Below are positions 33,937 to 41,505 of a DNA stretch of 64,000 nt, piece by piece. The position numbers were made by a program, and so were the translations under genes. Positions within the stretch are counted from its first letter, which is position 1. Each line of letters opens with the position of its first letter. Origin of the DNA: Bradyrhizobium guangxiense (GTDB lineage Bacteria > Pseudomonadota > Alphaproteobacteria > Rhizobiales > Xanthobacteraceae); the NCBI RefSeq assembly GCF_004114915.1, contig NZ_CP022219.1:1518501-1582500 (forward strand), read 5' to 3'. Below the pieces are notes generated by a model, which saw only the letters and a list, made by a program, of their open reading frames with translations, made no database searches and was not told the origin of the DNA.

Positions 33937-35355
33937 ATGTCTTCGTCCGAGCGTACAAGTCAGACGACCAGCGAGGCGGCCCGTCGAGAGCGGAGAAGGA
34001 GCAATTCCTTGCTCCTGGTTCTCGCCGTGGGATTCCTTGTCTTTGGCGCCGCGGCGGGCGCACTCTATTATGCGCTGCGGCCGGACGTCCTCCGGATCGC
34101 CGTTGGACCACCAGGAAGCGACGACTACAAAGTCGTTCAGGCGATGGCCGATACCTTTGCCGGCGAAAGCCGGGCTGTCAGGCTGCTTCCGATCAAGACC
34201 GACGGAGCGGTGGAGTCTCTTGCCCTGCTTGGGGCTGGCAAAGCCGACCTCGCCGTCGGCCGTGGCGATCTCGACATGCCCTCGGAGGCACAGACCGTCG
34301 CCATTGTTCGCAAGAACTTCGTGGTGCTTTGGGCTCCGTCTCGACCTGCCGGCAAGACGCCGAAAAGAAAGCCCTCGCCGAAAATCAAGGAAGTTGCCGA
34401 TCTCGCGGGGCGCCGGGTCGGCGTGATTGGCCGGACCCCGGTCAACGCTGCATTGCTGCGCGTCATCCTGAGCGCCTCCGGAGTGGAAGCGGACAAGGTC
34501 GCCGTGACACATTATGGCACGGATCAGACCGAGGCGCTGGCGGCAGATCCGACCCTCGATGCGTTCATGGCGGTGGGGCCGCTCGACAGCAAGATCACGT
34601 CCGATGCCGTGGCTGCGACGGCGCGGCTGCGCGGCGAGCCGAAGTTTCTCGCCATAGAGACATCGGAAGCCATCGCCCTGAAACACCCGCGGTATGAATC
34701 GGAGGAAATTCCGCCCAGCGTCTTCAATGCGGATCCGGCCTGGCCGGGAGACAAGGTCGAAACGGTGAGTGTCAGCCACCTGATCGTGGCGAGAAAGTCC
34801 CTGCATGAAACGACAGTCGCCGCCTTTTTCCGTCAGCTCTTTGCCGTTCGCCAGGCGATTGCAAGGCAGGCTCCGGGTGCTGCGCACATTGCCAAGCCTG
34901 ATGTCGACAAGGACAGCGAGCTACCGGTGCATCGGGGAGCGGCGGCCGTCATCGACGGCAATGAACGGACCTTCCTCGATCGTTACGGCGACTACTTCTG
35001 GTTCGGGCTGCTACTTCTCTCGGGGATCGGCTCGGCCGCCGCCTGGTTGCGTCGTTATCTCAATCGCGACGAAAGGGAGGAGACCAACAGCCACCGCAAG
35101 AGAATCCTGGCCATGGTGTCCAGCGCGCGAACCGCGGAATCGAACCAGGAGCTTCTGACTCTGCAGCGCGAGGCCGACACCATCATAGCCGAAACGCTCG
35201 CGTGCTACGATGACGGCGCCATGGAGGAAGAGGAACTCGCGGCTTTTGGTCTTGTGCTCGGGCTGTTGAGCAATGCGATCGCGGAGAGACGAGCCGCGTT
35301 GCAGCGTGCCAATTTCGAACCCGTTCGAGGCGTGATGTCTGCGCCGCGAGGATGA
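33937..35355 (+). CDS. TAXI-family solute-binding protein, membrane-anchored
   Basis: 472 residues. An N-terminal anchor LLLVLAVGFLVFGAAAGALYYAL precedes a binding-protein domain: LRIAVGPPGSDDYKVVQAMADTFA, LGAGKADLAVGRGDL, DLAGRRVGVIGRTPVNAALLRVIL. A second membrane segment, YFWFGLLLLSGIGSAAAWLRR, lies near residues 350-370, followed by a cytoplasmic helical tail of about 100 residues. The two anchors and the tail differ from secreted TAXI proteins of TRAP transporters. No TRAP permease is adjacent. A sensor role is possible. Confidence 0.85.
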   Translation: MSSSERTSQTTSEAARRERRRSNSLLLVLAVGFLVFGAAAGALYYALRPDVLRIAVGPPGSDDYKVVQAMADTFAGESRAVRLLPIKTDGAVESLALLGAGKADLAVGRGDLDMPSEAQTVAIVRKNFVVLWAPSRPAGKTPKRKPSPKIKEVADLAGRRVGVIGRTPVNAALLRVILSASGVEADKVAVTHYGTDQTEALAADPTLDAFMAVGPLDSKITSDAVAATARLRGEPKFLAIETSEAIALKHPRYESEEIPPSVFNADPAWPGDKVETVSVSHLIVARKSLHETTVAAFFRQLFAVRQAIARQAPGAAHIAKPDVDKDSELPVHRGAAAVIDGNERTFLDRYGDYFWFGLLLLSGIGSAAAWLRRYLNRDEREETNSHRKRILAMVSSARTAESNQELLTLQREADTIIAETLACYDDGAMEEEELAAFGLVLGLLSNAIAERRAALQRANFEPVRGVMSAPRG

Positions 35356-35564
35356 GGCCTCTTGTAATTGCCGCTGTCGGTCTGCGACGCATTGGTCCGT
35401 AACGCACGGATCGACCGAGGGTAGAACCGGGAGTATCAACTTGTGCTTGTGTGCTGCCGCCCTCCGACGCGATCGAGGTTCTCCGCGCGGCTCGCATCCC
35501 GCTGTCGATCGTGACGGCTCGCGTTGCCGCCTCGCTCGTACCGTCGTTCACGCCGTGAGGCTCG

Positions 35565-35589
35565 GGAAGAATCGGAACAAACGGACGTT
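35565..35589 (+). promoter_or_regulatory. Possible EcfG-type promoter
   Basis: GGAAG (35565-35569), 16 bases, CGTT (35586-35589). There is one mismatch to GGAAC. It would start transcription about 25 bases before the DUF3606 gene and would also cover the 24-residue membrane peptide behind it. Confidence 0.4.
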
Positions 35590-35620
35590 ATCGCTCTTAC
35601 TCCACACAGGAGATCTGTTC

Positions 35621-35851
35621 ATGCTGTGCTCGAGACCGCCACGGGTTATCCGCACGACGCTTGATCTTGCGGACGCGAAGCAAGTCAAATCCGTTCGAAG
35701 GCGGCTCAAGATCTCCGATGCCGATCTGGTCAGGATCGTCGAAAAGATCGGCAACTCTCTGACGGCCATAGAGAAGGAAGTTCAGCTCGAAAAGCTCGGG
35801 CTCGTTGAGCAAGGCGCCAAGGGCGGACTCACGACCCCCGGATCGATTTAG
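35621..35851 (+). CDS. DUF3606-type protein
   Basis: 76 residues. The central part LADAKQVKSVRRRLKISDADLVRIVEKIGNSLTAIEKEV fits the short DUF3606 pattern (a helical motif ending in VGNS.AAVE). The N-terminus is basic and the C-terminus Gly-rich. AGGAGA precedes the ATG by about seven bases. The family is common in alphaproteobacterial stress loci and has no known function. The 24-residue peptide gene starts 25 bases later. Confidence 0.78.
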   Translation: MLCSRPPRVIRTTLDLADAKQVKSVRRRLKISDADLVRIVEKIGNSLTAIEKEVQLEKLGLVEQGAKGGLTTPGSI

Positions 35852-35876
35852 ACATTCATCGAAAAGGAGGACCGAC

Positions 35877-35951
35877 ATGAACGGCCTGATTTACCTCATA
35901 GGACTAATCGTCGTGATCGCGGCCATTCTGTCATTCTTTGGCTTGCGTTGA
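35877..35951 (+). CDS. 24-residue single-span membrane peptide
   Basis: A 24-codon gene preceded by a near-perfect ribosome binding site (AAAAGGAGGA, six bases before the ATG). The product is almost wholly hydrophobic (LIYLIGLIVVIAAILSFFGL) with one basic residue at the end, so it should insert as one transmembrane helix. From memory, very similar peptides occur widely in Bradyrhizobium. It is too short for routine gene callers. Its role is unknown; linkage to a DUF3606 gene suggests stress-related expression. Confidence 0.75.
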   Translation: MNGLIYLIGLIVVIAAILSFFGLR

Positions 35952-35998
35952 TCGCTCTCCCGACCGGGCCAACGCGCCAATCCATCTGAGGGAAGCAG

Positions 35999-36202
35999 TT
36001 GACGGCTTCGTGTGATCAAATGGATGATTTGCACCAGGTGAATACCATCATCGCCACGACCATTTGCGCGTTCTTCAAAGGACATCCCGACGCCCAGATC
36101 GGGACGGAAGAGGCCAAGCTGCTGGCGAAGCAGATCGCCCAGGCGCTGGATGAGGCCGGTCTGCAGATTTCTGCAGTCGGTCAGACAAGCGCGCCGTCCT
36201 AG
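35999..36202 (+). CDS. Small cytoplasmic protein (67 aa)
   Basis: 67 residues: DDLHQVNTIIATTICAFFKG, then HPDAQIGTEEAKLLAKQIAQALDEAGLQI. It is amphipathic and helical, with no signal peptide. The start is a TTG preceded by GAGGGAAG; an ATG seven codons later (36020) has a poorer ribosome binding site. It is the last gene of the small plus-strand group and is convergent with the avidin-like gene. I do not recognise a family. Confidence 0.6.
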   Translation: MTASCDQMDDLHQVNTIIATTICAFFKGHPDAQIGTEEAKLLAKQIAQALDEAGLQISAVGQTSAPS

Positions 36203-36326
36203 CTTGCGGCTGCAGCTGGTGATGTCGCCAAAGCGTCGATTGCAGTATTTCGCGAGGGTGAACGCGTCATGCCCGCGTGGTCGGGTCCCCCTGATCCCGA
36301 ATGTGGACTCTCTAGATTAGCGCCCT

Positions 36327-36695
36327 TCAGGTCCGTTCGAACGTATCGATGTTCGTTGTCACGGCGCGCCACCAGTTCACCGGTTTGAGCTTCGCCGGCT
36401 CGCCCTCCCTGGACGCACTCAGCGCCTGGTCGGCGATCACGAACCAGGCGGTCTCCATCTTTCCGTGACGTAGCAATCCGGTATAGGAGACGGCGCGGTC
36501 GCCCGTCGCAGACGAGCCTACTGCCACAAAGGCGATGCAATTGCCCTTGTGAAAGCCGGTGACCGGTACCGCCTGGCCGTAAAAGCCGCTGTCGTCGAGT
36601 GCGGTCTCGAAGGTCCCCTCAATGCGGCCGTTCGCATCGTCAGTGATGCGCAAGATCGAGCCGAATTGATTTCGCCAATCGCCGACCCAGGCCAC
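36327..36695 (-). CDS. Avidin-family (biotin-binding-type) protein without signal peptide
   Basis: 122 residues that match the avidin/streptavidin barrel from end to end: WRNQFGSILRIT (Asn9 and Ser13 at the biotin ureido positions), GRIEGTFETAL, VPVTGFH, VSYTGLL, TAWFVI (Trp84), NWWRAV (Trp108/109) and NIDTFERT (Asp117). The tyrosine of GTY is Phe29, and the tryptophan of the FTVNW strand is missing, so affinity may be reduced. A GTG start follows AGGAG. There is no export signal, unlike most avidins. It lies 75 bases behind a CBS-domain gene and is probably co-transcribed with it. Confidence 0.85.
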   Translation of the reverse strand: MAWVGDWRNQFGSILRITDDANGRIEGTFETALDDSGFYGQAVPVTGFHKGNCIAFVAVGSSATGDRAVSYTGLLRHGKMETAWFVIADQALSASREGEPAKLKPVNWWRAVTTNIDTFERT

Positions 36696-36770
36696 GTCGG
36701 TTCTCCTACGCGCGTCTAGTTGGCCCGGCGTTCAGCCGGGCAGCCTGTGCAGTTCCTGCGCGACGCCGCT

Positions 36771-37211
36771 TCAGCCGGAGATCGCGCCCGCATGCTGTCC
36801 GCCTGCTTGCGAAATTCCGTGCAGCGCCTTCGCCGCACCGTCGCCCGGCCTGCACAAGGCGATATCGCCGAGTGCGATGATGCCGACCAGCCGCTTGCTC
36901 CGATTGAGCACCGGCAGCCGCCGCACCTGGATCTCGGCCATGTTCCGGGTGACCTCGTCGATGTCCTGGTCCTCGTAGCAGTATCGGACGTCCGTGGTCA
37001 TGACGTTCCGCACTGGCGCGTCCGGTCCCAGGCCCATTGCGACTCCTCGCGTCGCGATATCGCGGTCCGAGATCATGCCGACAAGGTGGTCATATTCAGC
37101 CACTGGCAGCAGGCCGACATTGAGCGCCGCCATCGCCTCGGCCGCGTCCCGGATGCTGTCCTGCGGCGTGCAAAGCTGCACGTCGGGAGTCATGACGTCG
37201 CTAACTTTCAT
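36771..37211 (-). CDS. CBS-domain pair protein
   Basis: 146 residues. Two CBS motifs form a Bateman module: KVSDVMTPDVQLCTPQDSIRDAAEAM with LLPVAEYDHLVGMISDRDIATR, then VRNVMTTDVRYCYEDQDIDEVTRNM with RRLPVLNRSKRLVGIIALGDIA. No catalytic or DNA-binding domain is attached. Such stand-alone proteins usually sense adenosine nucleotides and act on partners. GGAGA precedes the ATG, and an EcfG-type promoter lies about 29 bases before it. It is followed by the avidin-like gene. Confidence 0.92.
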   Translation of the reverse strand: MKVSDVMTPDVQLCTPQDSIRDAAEAMAALNVGLLPVAEYDHLVGMISDRDIATRGVAMGLGPDAPVRNVMTTDVRYCYEDQDIDEVTRNMAEIQVRRLPVLNRSKRLVGIIALGDIALCRPGDGAAKALHGISQAGGQHAGAISG

Positions 37212-37239
37212 GGGAAATCTCCATCGCTGTTAGCCGGCC

Positions 37240-37264
37240 AACAAAATGCGCCGGCGGTCGTTCC
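37240..37264 (-). promoter_or_regulatory. EcfG-type promoter of the CBS/avidin operon
   Basis: On the minus strand: GGAAC (37264-37260), 17 bases, GTT (37242-37240). The base before GTT is T instead of the preferred C. The -10 element is about 29 bases before the CBS start codon, a normal leader length. Confidence 0.6.
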
Positions 37265-37381
37265 CCAGGAACAGGCCGCAAATCGCGACGAATTCAAGAA
37301 GCAACGATGCTGCGCTCCAAGAGCATGATTCCCGAGAGCGACAGCGCATCTGACTGATCTGCCCGGCGGGCGCGCCGCAAC

Positions 37382-37651
37382 TCATTCCAGCTCATTCAAC
37401 AGCTTCCATGCATCCTCGAGCAAGCTCCGCACCTGTTGCCGCTCGGCGATACCATCCTGCGTGAACATTCCATGTCTCCGCGCATTCTGGTTTCCCTTCG
37501 GCGCGCCCGACCTGGGGGCGCCGCCATGCATGCGACAACGGGCCTTGCCGTGCATCGCCGGCGCGCAACACGGCGTGCCGCTGCGTGTCCGGGCGCCGCA
37601 GCGCAGGCTCGCCGACATCGCGCTGGTGTTGCGGATGTGCCCGGCACTCAT
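37382..37651 (-). CDS. HGG-motif small protein
   Basis: 89 residues. The pattern GTPCCAPAMHGKARCRMHGGAP then SGAPKGNQNARRHGMFT is a recurrent bacterial/phage motif with Cys and His residues that may bind zinc (CxxPA..GK.RC..HGG). The C-terminal 25 residues are helical (RQQVRSLLEDAWKLLNELE). The ATG overlaps the stop of the upstream gene (ATGA). Proteins of this kind are found near phage remnants and in host chromosomes; the role is unknown. Confidence 0.75.
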   Translation of the reverse strand: MSAGHIRNTSAMSASLRCGARTRSGTPCCAPAMHGKARCRMHGGAPRSGAPKGNQNARRHGMFTQDGIAERQQVRSLLEDAWKLLNELE

Positions 37652-38304
37652 GCGGCAGTGTCTCGCGTTGCCTCAGCACGGTCGAGTTCGCGTTCGCTGA
37701 CGTCGCGGGGCGGGATCAGCCCCGCCTCTGCCGCGATGCCCGGCTCGGCAACGATCAGCTGCGCCTGCTGCGTGACATTGCCCACGATCGCGCTGCCCCC
37801 ATCCTGCACCGACAGATTCTGCACCGTGATCGGCCGTTCGCCGTTGCCGCGGTGGCGGTTGAGAGCCTCCATCTGGGCTGCGAAGGTGCGGGCCAGACGG
37901 GTCAATGTGCGCGCGATGCCTTCCTGCTGCGAGAGATCCTCGGTGAAGGCAAGGCGGCAGGCGGAGCGCATTGTGGCAACGTGAACAGACACCATCTGCG
38001 CCGTCAGCATCGCCTCGAGCGAATCCCTGGGCGCGATGCTCTTCATCATCGAGATCATGAAGGCGAGATTGGCCTCATCGGGCTTCTGCAAGATCACGCT
38101 GGCTTTCATCAATTGCTTGAGGATGCCATGCAGCGCATCGCGGTCGACGGCGCCGAGCGCCTCGCCCAGCAGCCGTTCGCCGGCCTCCGCGTCGGGATGC
38201 CGGATCAGGATACGTCGCCGGGCGAGCTTGATCCGCGGGCTCGGCCTGCTGCCATCATGTTTCGCGACCGGCGCCGTGCTGTCGCGCGTCAGGGCTGTCG
38301 TCAT
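37648..38304 (-). CDS. Conserved partner of the HGG-motif protein
   Basis: 218 residues, mostly helical: LIRHPDAEAGERLLGEALGA, LHGILKQLM, and a segment around RTFAAQMEALNRHRGNGERP, followed by the beta-type stretch ITVQNLSVQDGGSAIVGNVT. From memory, this EALNRHRG plus AIVGNV combination regularly sits beside HGG-motif genes in Rhizobiales. AAAGGA lies nine bases before the ATG. The overlap with the HGG gene implies a functional pair. No function is assigned. Confidence 0.7.
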   Translation of the reverse strand: MTTALTRDSTAPVAKHDGSRPSPRIKLARRRILIRHPDAEAGERLLGEALGAVDRDALHGILKQLMKASVILQKPDEANLAFMISMMKSIAPRDSLEAMLTAQMVSVHVATMRSACRLAFTEDLSQQEGIARTLTRLARTFAAQMEALNRHRGNGERPITVQNLSVQDGGSAIVGNVTQQAQLIVAEPGIAAEAGLIPPRDVSERELDRAEATRDTAA

Positions 38305-38756
38305 GTCGATATGTCCTTTATGCCCACGCAGGCGCGAGGGGGCTCGCGGGGCGAGGCCGACCCGCGCAGCTGCCGTGGGCGATTGCGATGTTCAGGTGTG
38401 GATGAGGGGCTTGTGCGCGATCGAAACGCGGCGGCCTTGGGCCGGAGGCCGTGGAGCTCACGGTGATCGCGATGATGGCATTATGCCCCTGATTTGCCCG
38501 ACGAGTCAAAATTTGTTTCGAAAAATACGAAGGTCGATGCCTCGGCGTAAGTCCTTGTTTCGACAGGGGCCGTCTACTGTGCATGGGGTTGTTTTCGCAT
38601 TTTTTGTTGGGAAGGGGCGCGCACGTGCCGTGCGGCGGAATGCCGGCGCGCGAACGCGATTGCGAAATCCGGCATGACCGCTATTCATGGATCTTCCGAT
38701 GCGTCGCACCAACAAGCCTGCACAAGCGGCGCTCACGAGGTTTGGGGAGAGAAGCA
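38305..38756. other. 452-base intergenic region with an AT-richer block
   Basis: Divergent gap between the HGG-pair operon and the TctC-type gene. No convincing gene. The part 38480-38615 is clearly less GC-rich than its surroundings (GTCAAAATTTGTTTCG, AAAAATACGAAGG, GTTGTTTTCGCATTTTTTG). It carries phrases (CTGATTTGCCCGACGAGTC, GCATGGGGTTGTTTTCG) that I recall as recurrent in Bradyrhizobium intergenic DNA. It may hold promoters or a repeated non-coding element. Confidence 0.4.
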
Positions 38757-39740
38757 ATGCAACGAACCGCCCGCCTGCTGGCCGTCGTCGCCGGCTTGTG
38801 CGCCTCCGTGCTGTCGACGGAGGCCATGGCGCAGAAATATCCGGTGCGGCCGGTCAAGATCATTGTCGGCTTCAGCGCGGGCGGACCGGTCGATGTCGTC
38901 GCGCGCATCATCGGCGATCGCTTGGGCAGCAAGCTCGGGCAGCCCTTCGTGGTCGAGAACCGCGCCGGCGCCAACGGCATGATTGCCGCAGAGGGCGTCG
39001 CGCATGCGGACGGCGACGGCTACACCATGCTCGCCTGCAACTCGTCCACCATCACGCTGAACAAGACGCTGTTCAGGGATATCCGCTACGACCCGGAAAA
39101 GGATTTCGCGCCGCTCACCACCGCCGTGTCGGCGCCGCTGGTGCTCGTGGTCAATCCGGAGAATCCCAAGACGGCCGATATCAAGACCGTCGCCGATCTC
39201 GTCGCCGCGGCGAAGGCCGCGCCCGGCGCGCTGGCTTACGGTTCGGGCGGCAACGGCAATCTCGCCCATCTCGCCATGGAGCTGCTGAGCCAGAAGGCGG
39301 GCATCAAGCTGATCCACGTGCCCTATCGCGGCGGTTCGGCTGCCGAGGTCGGCCTTCTCGCGCAGGAGGTGCTGGCGGTGTTCGATCCGCTCTCCGCCGT
39401 GCCGCTGGTCAAGGCCGGCAAGCTGCGCGCGCTCGCGGTGTCGTCGGCCGAGCGGTTGCCGGCCCTGCCGGATGTGCCGACCGTCGCGGAAGCCGGCTAT
39501 CCCGGCTTCGACATCTCGTTCTGGGTCGGTTTCTTCATGCCGAAGGCGACGCCGGCGCCGATCCTGGAGACGCTGCACCGGGAGATCGTCGCGGCGGCCA
39601 AGGATCCGGCGGTCGAGGAGAAGCTCGGCTCGCAGGGCGTGGTCAGCGTGCTCAGCCCGGCCGACTACGCCGCCAAGATCGCGAAGGAGACCAGGGAGCT
39701 TGCCGAGGTGGTGGCGGCCGCGAACATCAAGGCGGAGTGA
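38757..39740 (+). CDS. Tripartite tricarboxylate transporter (Bug/TctC) binding protein
   Basis: 327 residues. The signal peptide LLAVVAGLCASVLSTEAMA ends before QKYPVRPVKIIVGFSAGG. Family landmarks: GPVDVVARIIGDRLG, VVENRAGANGMIAAEGVA, VPYRGGSAAE, and LPDVPTVAEAGYPGFD. GGGGAGAG precedes the ATG. Bug proteins bind carboxylates in the periplasm. No TctA/TctB membrane genes are adjacent, as is usual for orphan Bug genes, so the partner and ligand are unknown. Confidence 0.93.
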   Translation: MQRTARLLAVVAGLCASVLSTEAMAQKYPVRPVKIIVGFSAGGPVDVVARIIGDRLGSKLGQPFVVENRAGANGMIAAEGVAHADGDGYTMLACNSSTITLNKTLFRDIRYDPEKDFAPLTTAVSAPLVLVVNPENPKTADIKTVADLVAAAKAAPGALAYGSGGNGNLAHLAMELLSQKAGIKLIHVPYRGGSAAEVGLLAQEVLAVFDPLSAVPLVKAGKLRALAVSSAERLPALPDVPTVAEAGYPGFDISFWVGFFMPKATPAPILETLHREIVAAAKDPAVEEKLGSQGVVSVLSPADYAAKIAKETRELAEVVAAANIKAE

Positions 39741-39779
39741 AGAGGCGCCTGTGCGAATTGGCCATGATTGCGGCGATCT

Positions 39780-40241
39780 CTATTCGCCGCCGGCCAGCTG
39801 CCCCAGCCGATCCAGCAGCGGGCGTTGCCCTGCGTTGATCCTCGTGCGCGCCTCTTCGAGCGTGAACCATTCGGCGCGATCGATCTCCGGGAAGGTCTGC
39901 CGTTTCCCGCTCCGCGGCGGCCATTCGATCTCGAACGTGTTGCTGCGAACGCTGCGTGCGTCGAGATCGAGCTCGGCAGCGAATGCGGTGACGAGCTTGC
40001 CTCCTCGCTGCTTGACCTGACCAAGCGCGGTCAGCGGCCCAGGCACCTCAAGCCCAAGCTCCTCGGCAAACTCTCGCCGCGCGGCGATTTCCGCATCTTC
40101 GTCTTCCGGATATTCCCCCTTGGGGATCGACCACGCGCCAGCATCCTTGCTGCGCCAGAACGGCCCGCCAGGATGAACGAGAAGGACCTCCAGCCTTCGG
40201 CGCCTTCGATAGACGATGATCCCGGCACTCTTCGATGGCAT
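39780..40241 (-). CDS. NUDIX hydrolase
   Basis: 153 residues. The Nudix box is GEYPEDEDAEIAARREFAEE followed by LGL, with the metal-binding RREFAEE core intact. The N-terminus SAGIIVYRRRRRLEVLLVHPGGPFW and WSIPKGE fit the diadenosine polyphosphate/NUDIX 'PKG' type, and a SGKRQTFPEIDRAEWFTLEEA segment follows. It is cytoplasmic and hydrolyses a nucleoside diphosphate-linked compound. It is convergent with TctC and divergent from the DUF1236 gene. Confidence 0.92.
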   Translation of the reverse strand: MPSKSAGIIVYRRRRRLEVLLVHPGGPFWRSKDAGAWSIPKGEYPEDEDAEIAARREFAEELGLEVPGPLTALGQVKQRGGKLVTAFAAELDLDARSVRSNTFEIEWPPRSGKRQTFPEIDRAEWFTLEEARTRINAGQRPLLDRLGQLAGGE

Positions 40242-40287
40242 TGCAGGTTCCGTGCTGGGGCGGCCCAGCCTTCTCTCGGGAATAAGT

Positions 40288-40312
40288 GGAACTGGCGGAT
40301 TTAGCGCAGGTT
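40288..40312 (+). promoter_or_regulatory. EcfG-type promoter of the DUF1236 gene
   Basis: GGAAC (40288-40292), 17 bases, GTT (40310-40312). The base before GTT is G instead of the preferred C. Transcription would start near 40320, about 28 bases before the ATG, which has its own AAAGGGAG ribosome binding site. Confidence 0.6.
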
Positions 40313-40347
40313 AGTAGCCATGTTCATTTGATCAAAGGGAGTGAACC

Positions 40348-41463
40348 ATGATCCGCCTGTTGGCAACCACCGCCTTGGGGCTGGTGCTGGCGAACGCCGC
40401 CTTTGCGCAGTCGCCCAGCGCGACCACGAAGTCCGAGCAGACGCCGCAATCCCAATCGAATTCCACCCCGTCCACTACCTCGCCATCAGGCGCGACCGGT
40501 ACGCAGACCACATCGCAGCCGCCGCAATCACCGGCGACAGGAACGTCGGCACAGAATACGCAGAGCCCCGCGCCGTCATCCGGCGCTGCCAATTCCGGCT
40601 CCGGCACGTCCAACAATGCCGCGAGCAGCACGGATGCCTCGCGTCCGCAAAGCGGCACTGCGAACTCGACCACGGCCGGCAACCCGCCTGCGTCCCAGCA
40701 GAGCGCCAACCCGCCACCGGCGAACACGAACCAGGCGCAGGATCGGTCTAATCCGCCTGCGACCAGCAGCAACCAGGCTCAGCAAGCGCCTGCGGCGTCC
40801 GGGAGTAATCAAGCCCAGCAGGCGCCGACCAGCAATCAGGCGCAGGGCGAGCGGTCCGGCACCGGTTCACAGGCTGCGGCGCAAACCGACGTCAACCTCA
40901 ACAAGCAGCAGGAGACCAAGATCAGCACCTCGATCTCGCACCTGAATGTGCGGCCGCTGACCAATGTCAATTTCTCGCTCAATGTCGGCACGGTGGTGCC
41001 GCGCGACGTGCAGCTCTCGACACTGCCGCCCGACGTCGTCGAGATCGTACCGCAATATCGCGGCTACAGCTTTGCACTGGTGAAGGACCAGATCGTCGTG
41101 GTCGATCCGGCCACGTACAAGATCGTGACGGTGCTGCCGTATTCGGGGCAATCCACCGCGACAACGACGACGACCACGCGCGAGCGCAGCGCCAGCAAGT
41201 TCTCCGATCGCGATCGCGAGGTGATCCGCAAGCATGCGAAAACCCGTACCGAAGGGCGGAGCGAGGCGCGGACCACCGGCAGCACGGCGCGCAGCGAGAT
41301 CCATGTCGGCGATCGCGTGCCTGACACCGTCGAGGTGGAGGAATTCCCGAGCACCGTCTATCGGGACGCGCCGGATCTGCGGGAATACCGCTACATCCAT
41401 CGCGACACCCGGACCTACGTCATCGAGCCCCGCGAACGGCGCGTGATCGAGGAGATCGACTGA
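40348..41463 (+). CDS. Secreted DUF1236 protein with a long low-complexity region
   Basis: 371 residues. The signal peptide LLATTALGLVLANAAFA is cut before QSPSATT. Residues about 20-180 are almost only Ser, Thr, Asn, Gln, Pro and Ala, with recurring NQAQ units (SSNQAQQAP, SGSNQAQQAP, TSNQAQGE). A DUF1236 module follows (VNFSLNVGTVVPRDVQLSTLPPDVVEIVPQYRGYSFALVKDQIVVVDP), then a basic stretch and a second, degenerate module (VPDTVEVEEFPSTVYRDAPDLREYRYIHRD). It is probably an envelope-associated protein with a disordered linker. An EcfG-type promoter precedes it. Confidence 0.88.
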   Translation: MIRLLATTALGLVLANAAFAQSPSATTKSEQTPQSQSNSTPSTTSPSGATGTQTTSQPPQSPATGTSAQNTQSPAPSSGAANSGSGTSNNAASSTDASRPQSGTANSTTAGNPPASQQSANPPPANTNQAQDRSNPPATSSNQAQQAPAASGSNQAQQAPTSNQAQGERSGTGSQAAAQTDVNLNKQQETKISTSISHLNVRPLTNVNFSLNVGTVVPRDVQLSTLPPDVVEIVPQYRGYSFALVKDQIVVVDPATYKIVTVLPYSGQSTATTTTTTRERSASKFSDRDREVIRKHAKTRTEGRSEARTTGSTARSEIHVGDRVPDTVEVEEFPSTVYRDAPDLREYRYIHRDTRTYVIEPRERRVIEEID

Positions 41464-41472
41464 CGATGGATC

Positions 41473-41500
41473 TCGGAGCCACCCAAGCGGGTGGCTCCGA
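41473..41500. terminator. Bidirectional hairpin terminator
   Basis: TCGGAGCCACCC and its complement form a perfect 12-base stem around AAGC. It lies in the 42-base gap between the convergent DUF1236 and lytic transglycosylase genes. T-runs are absent, so termination efficiency is uncertain. Confidence 0.7.
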
Positions 41501-41505
41501 ACACG

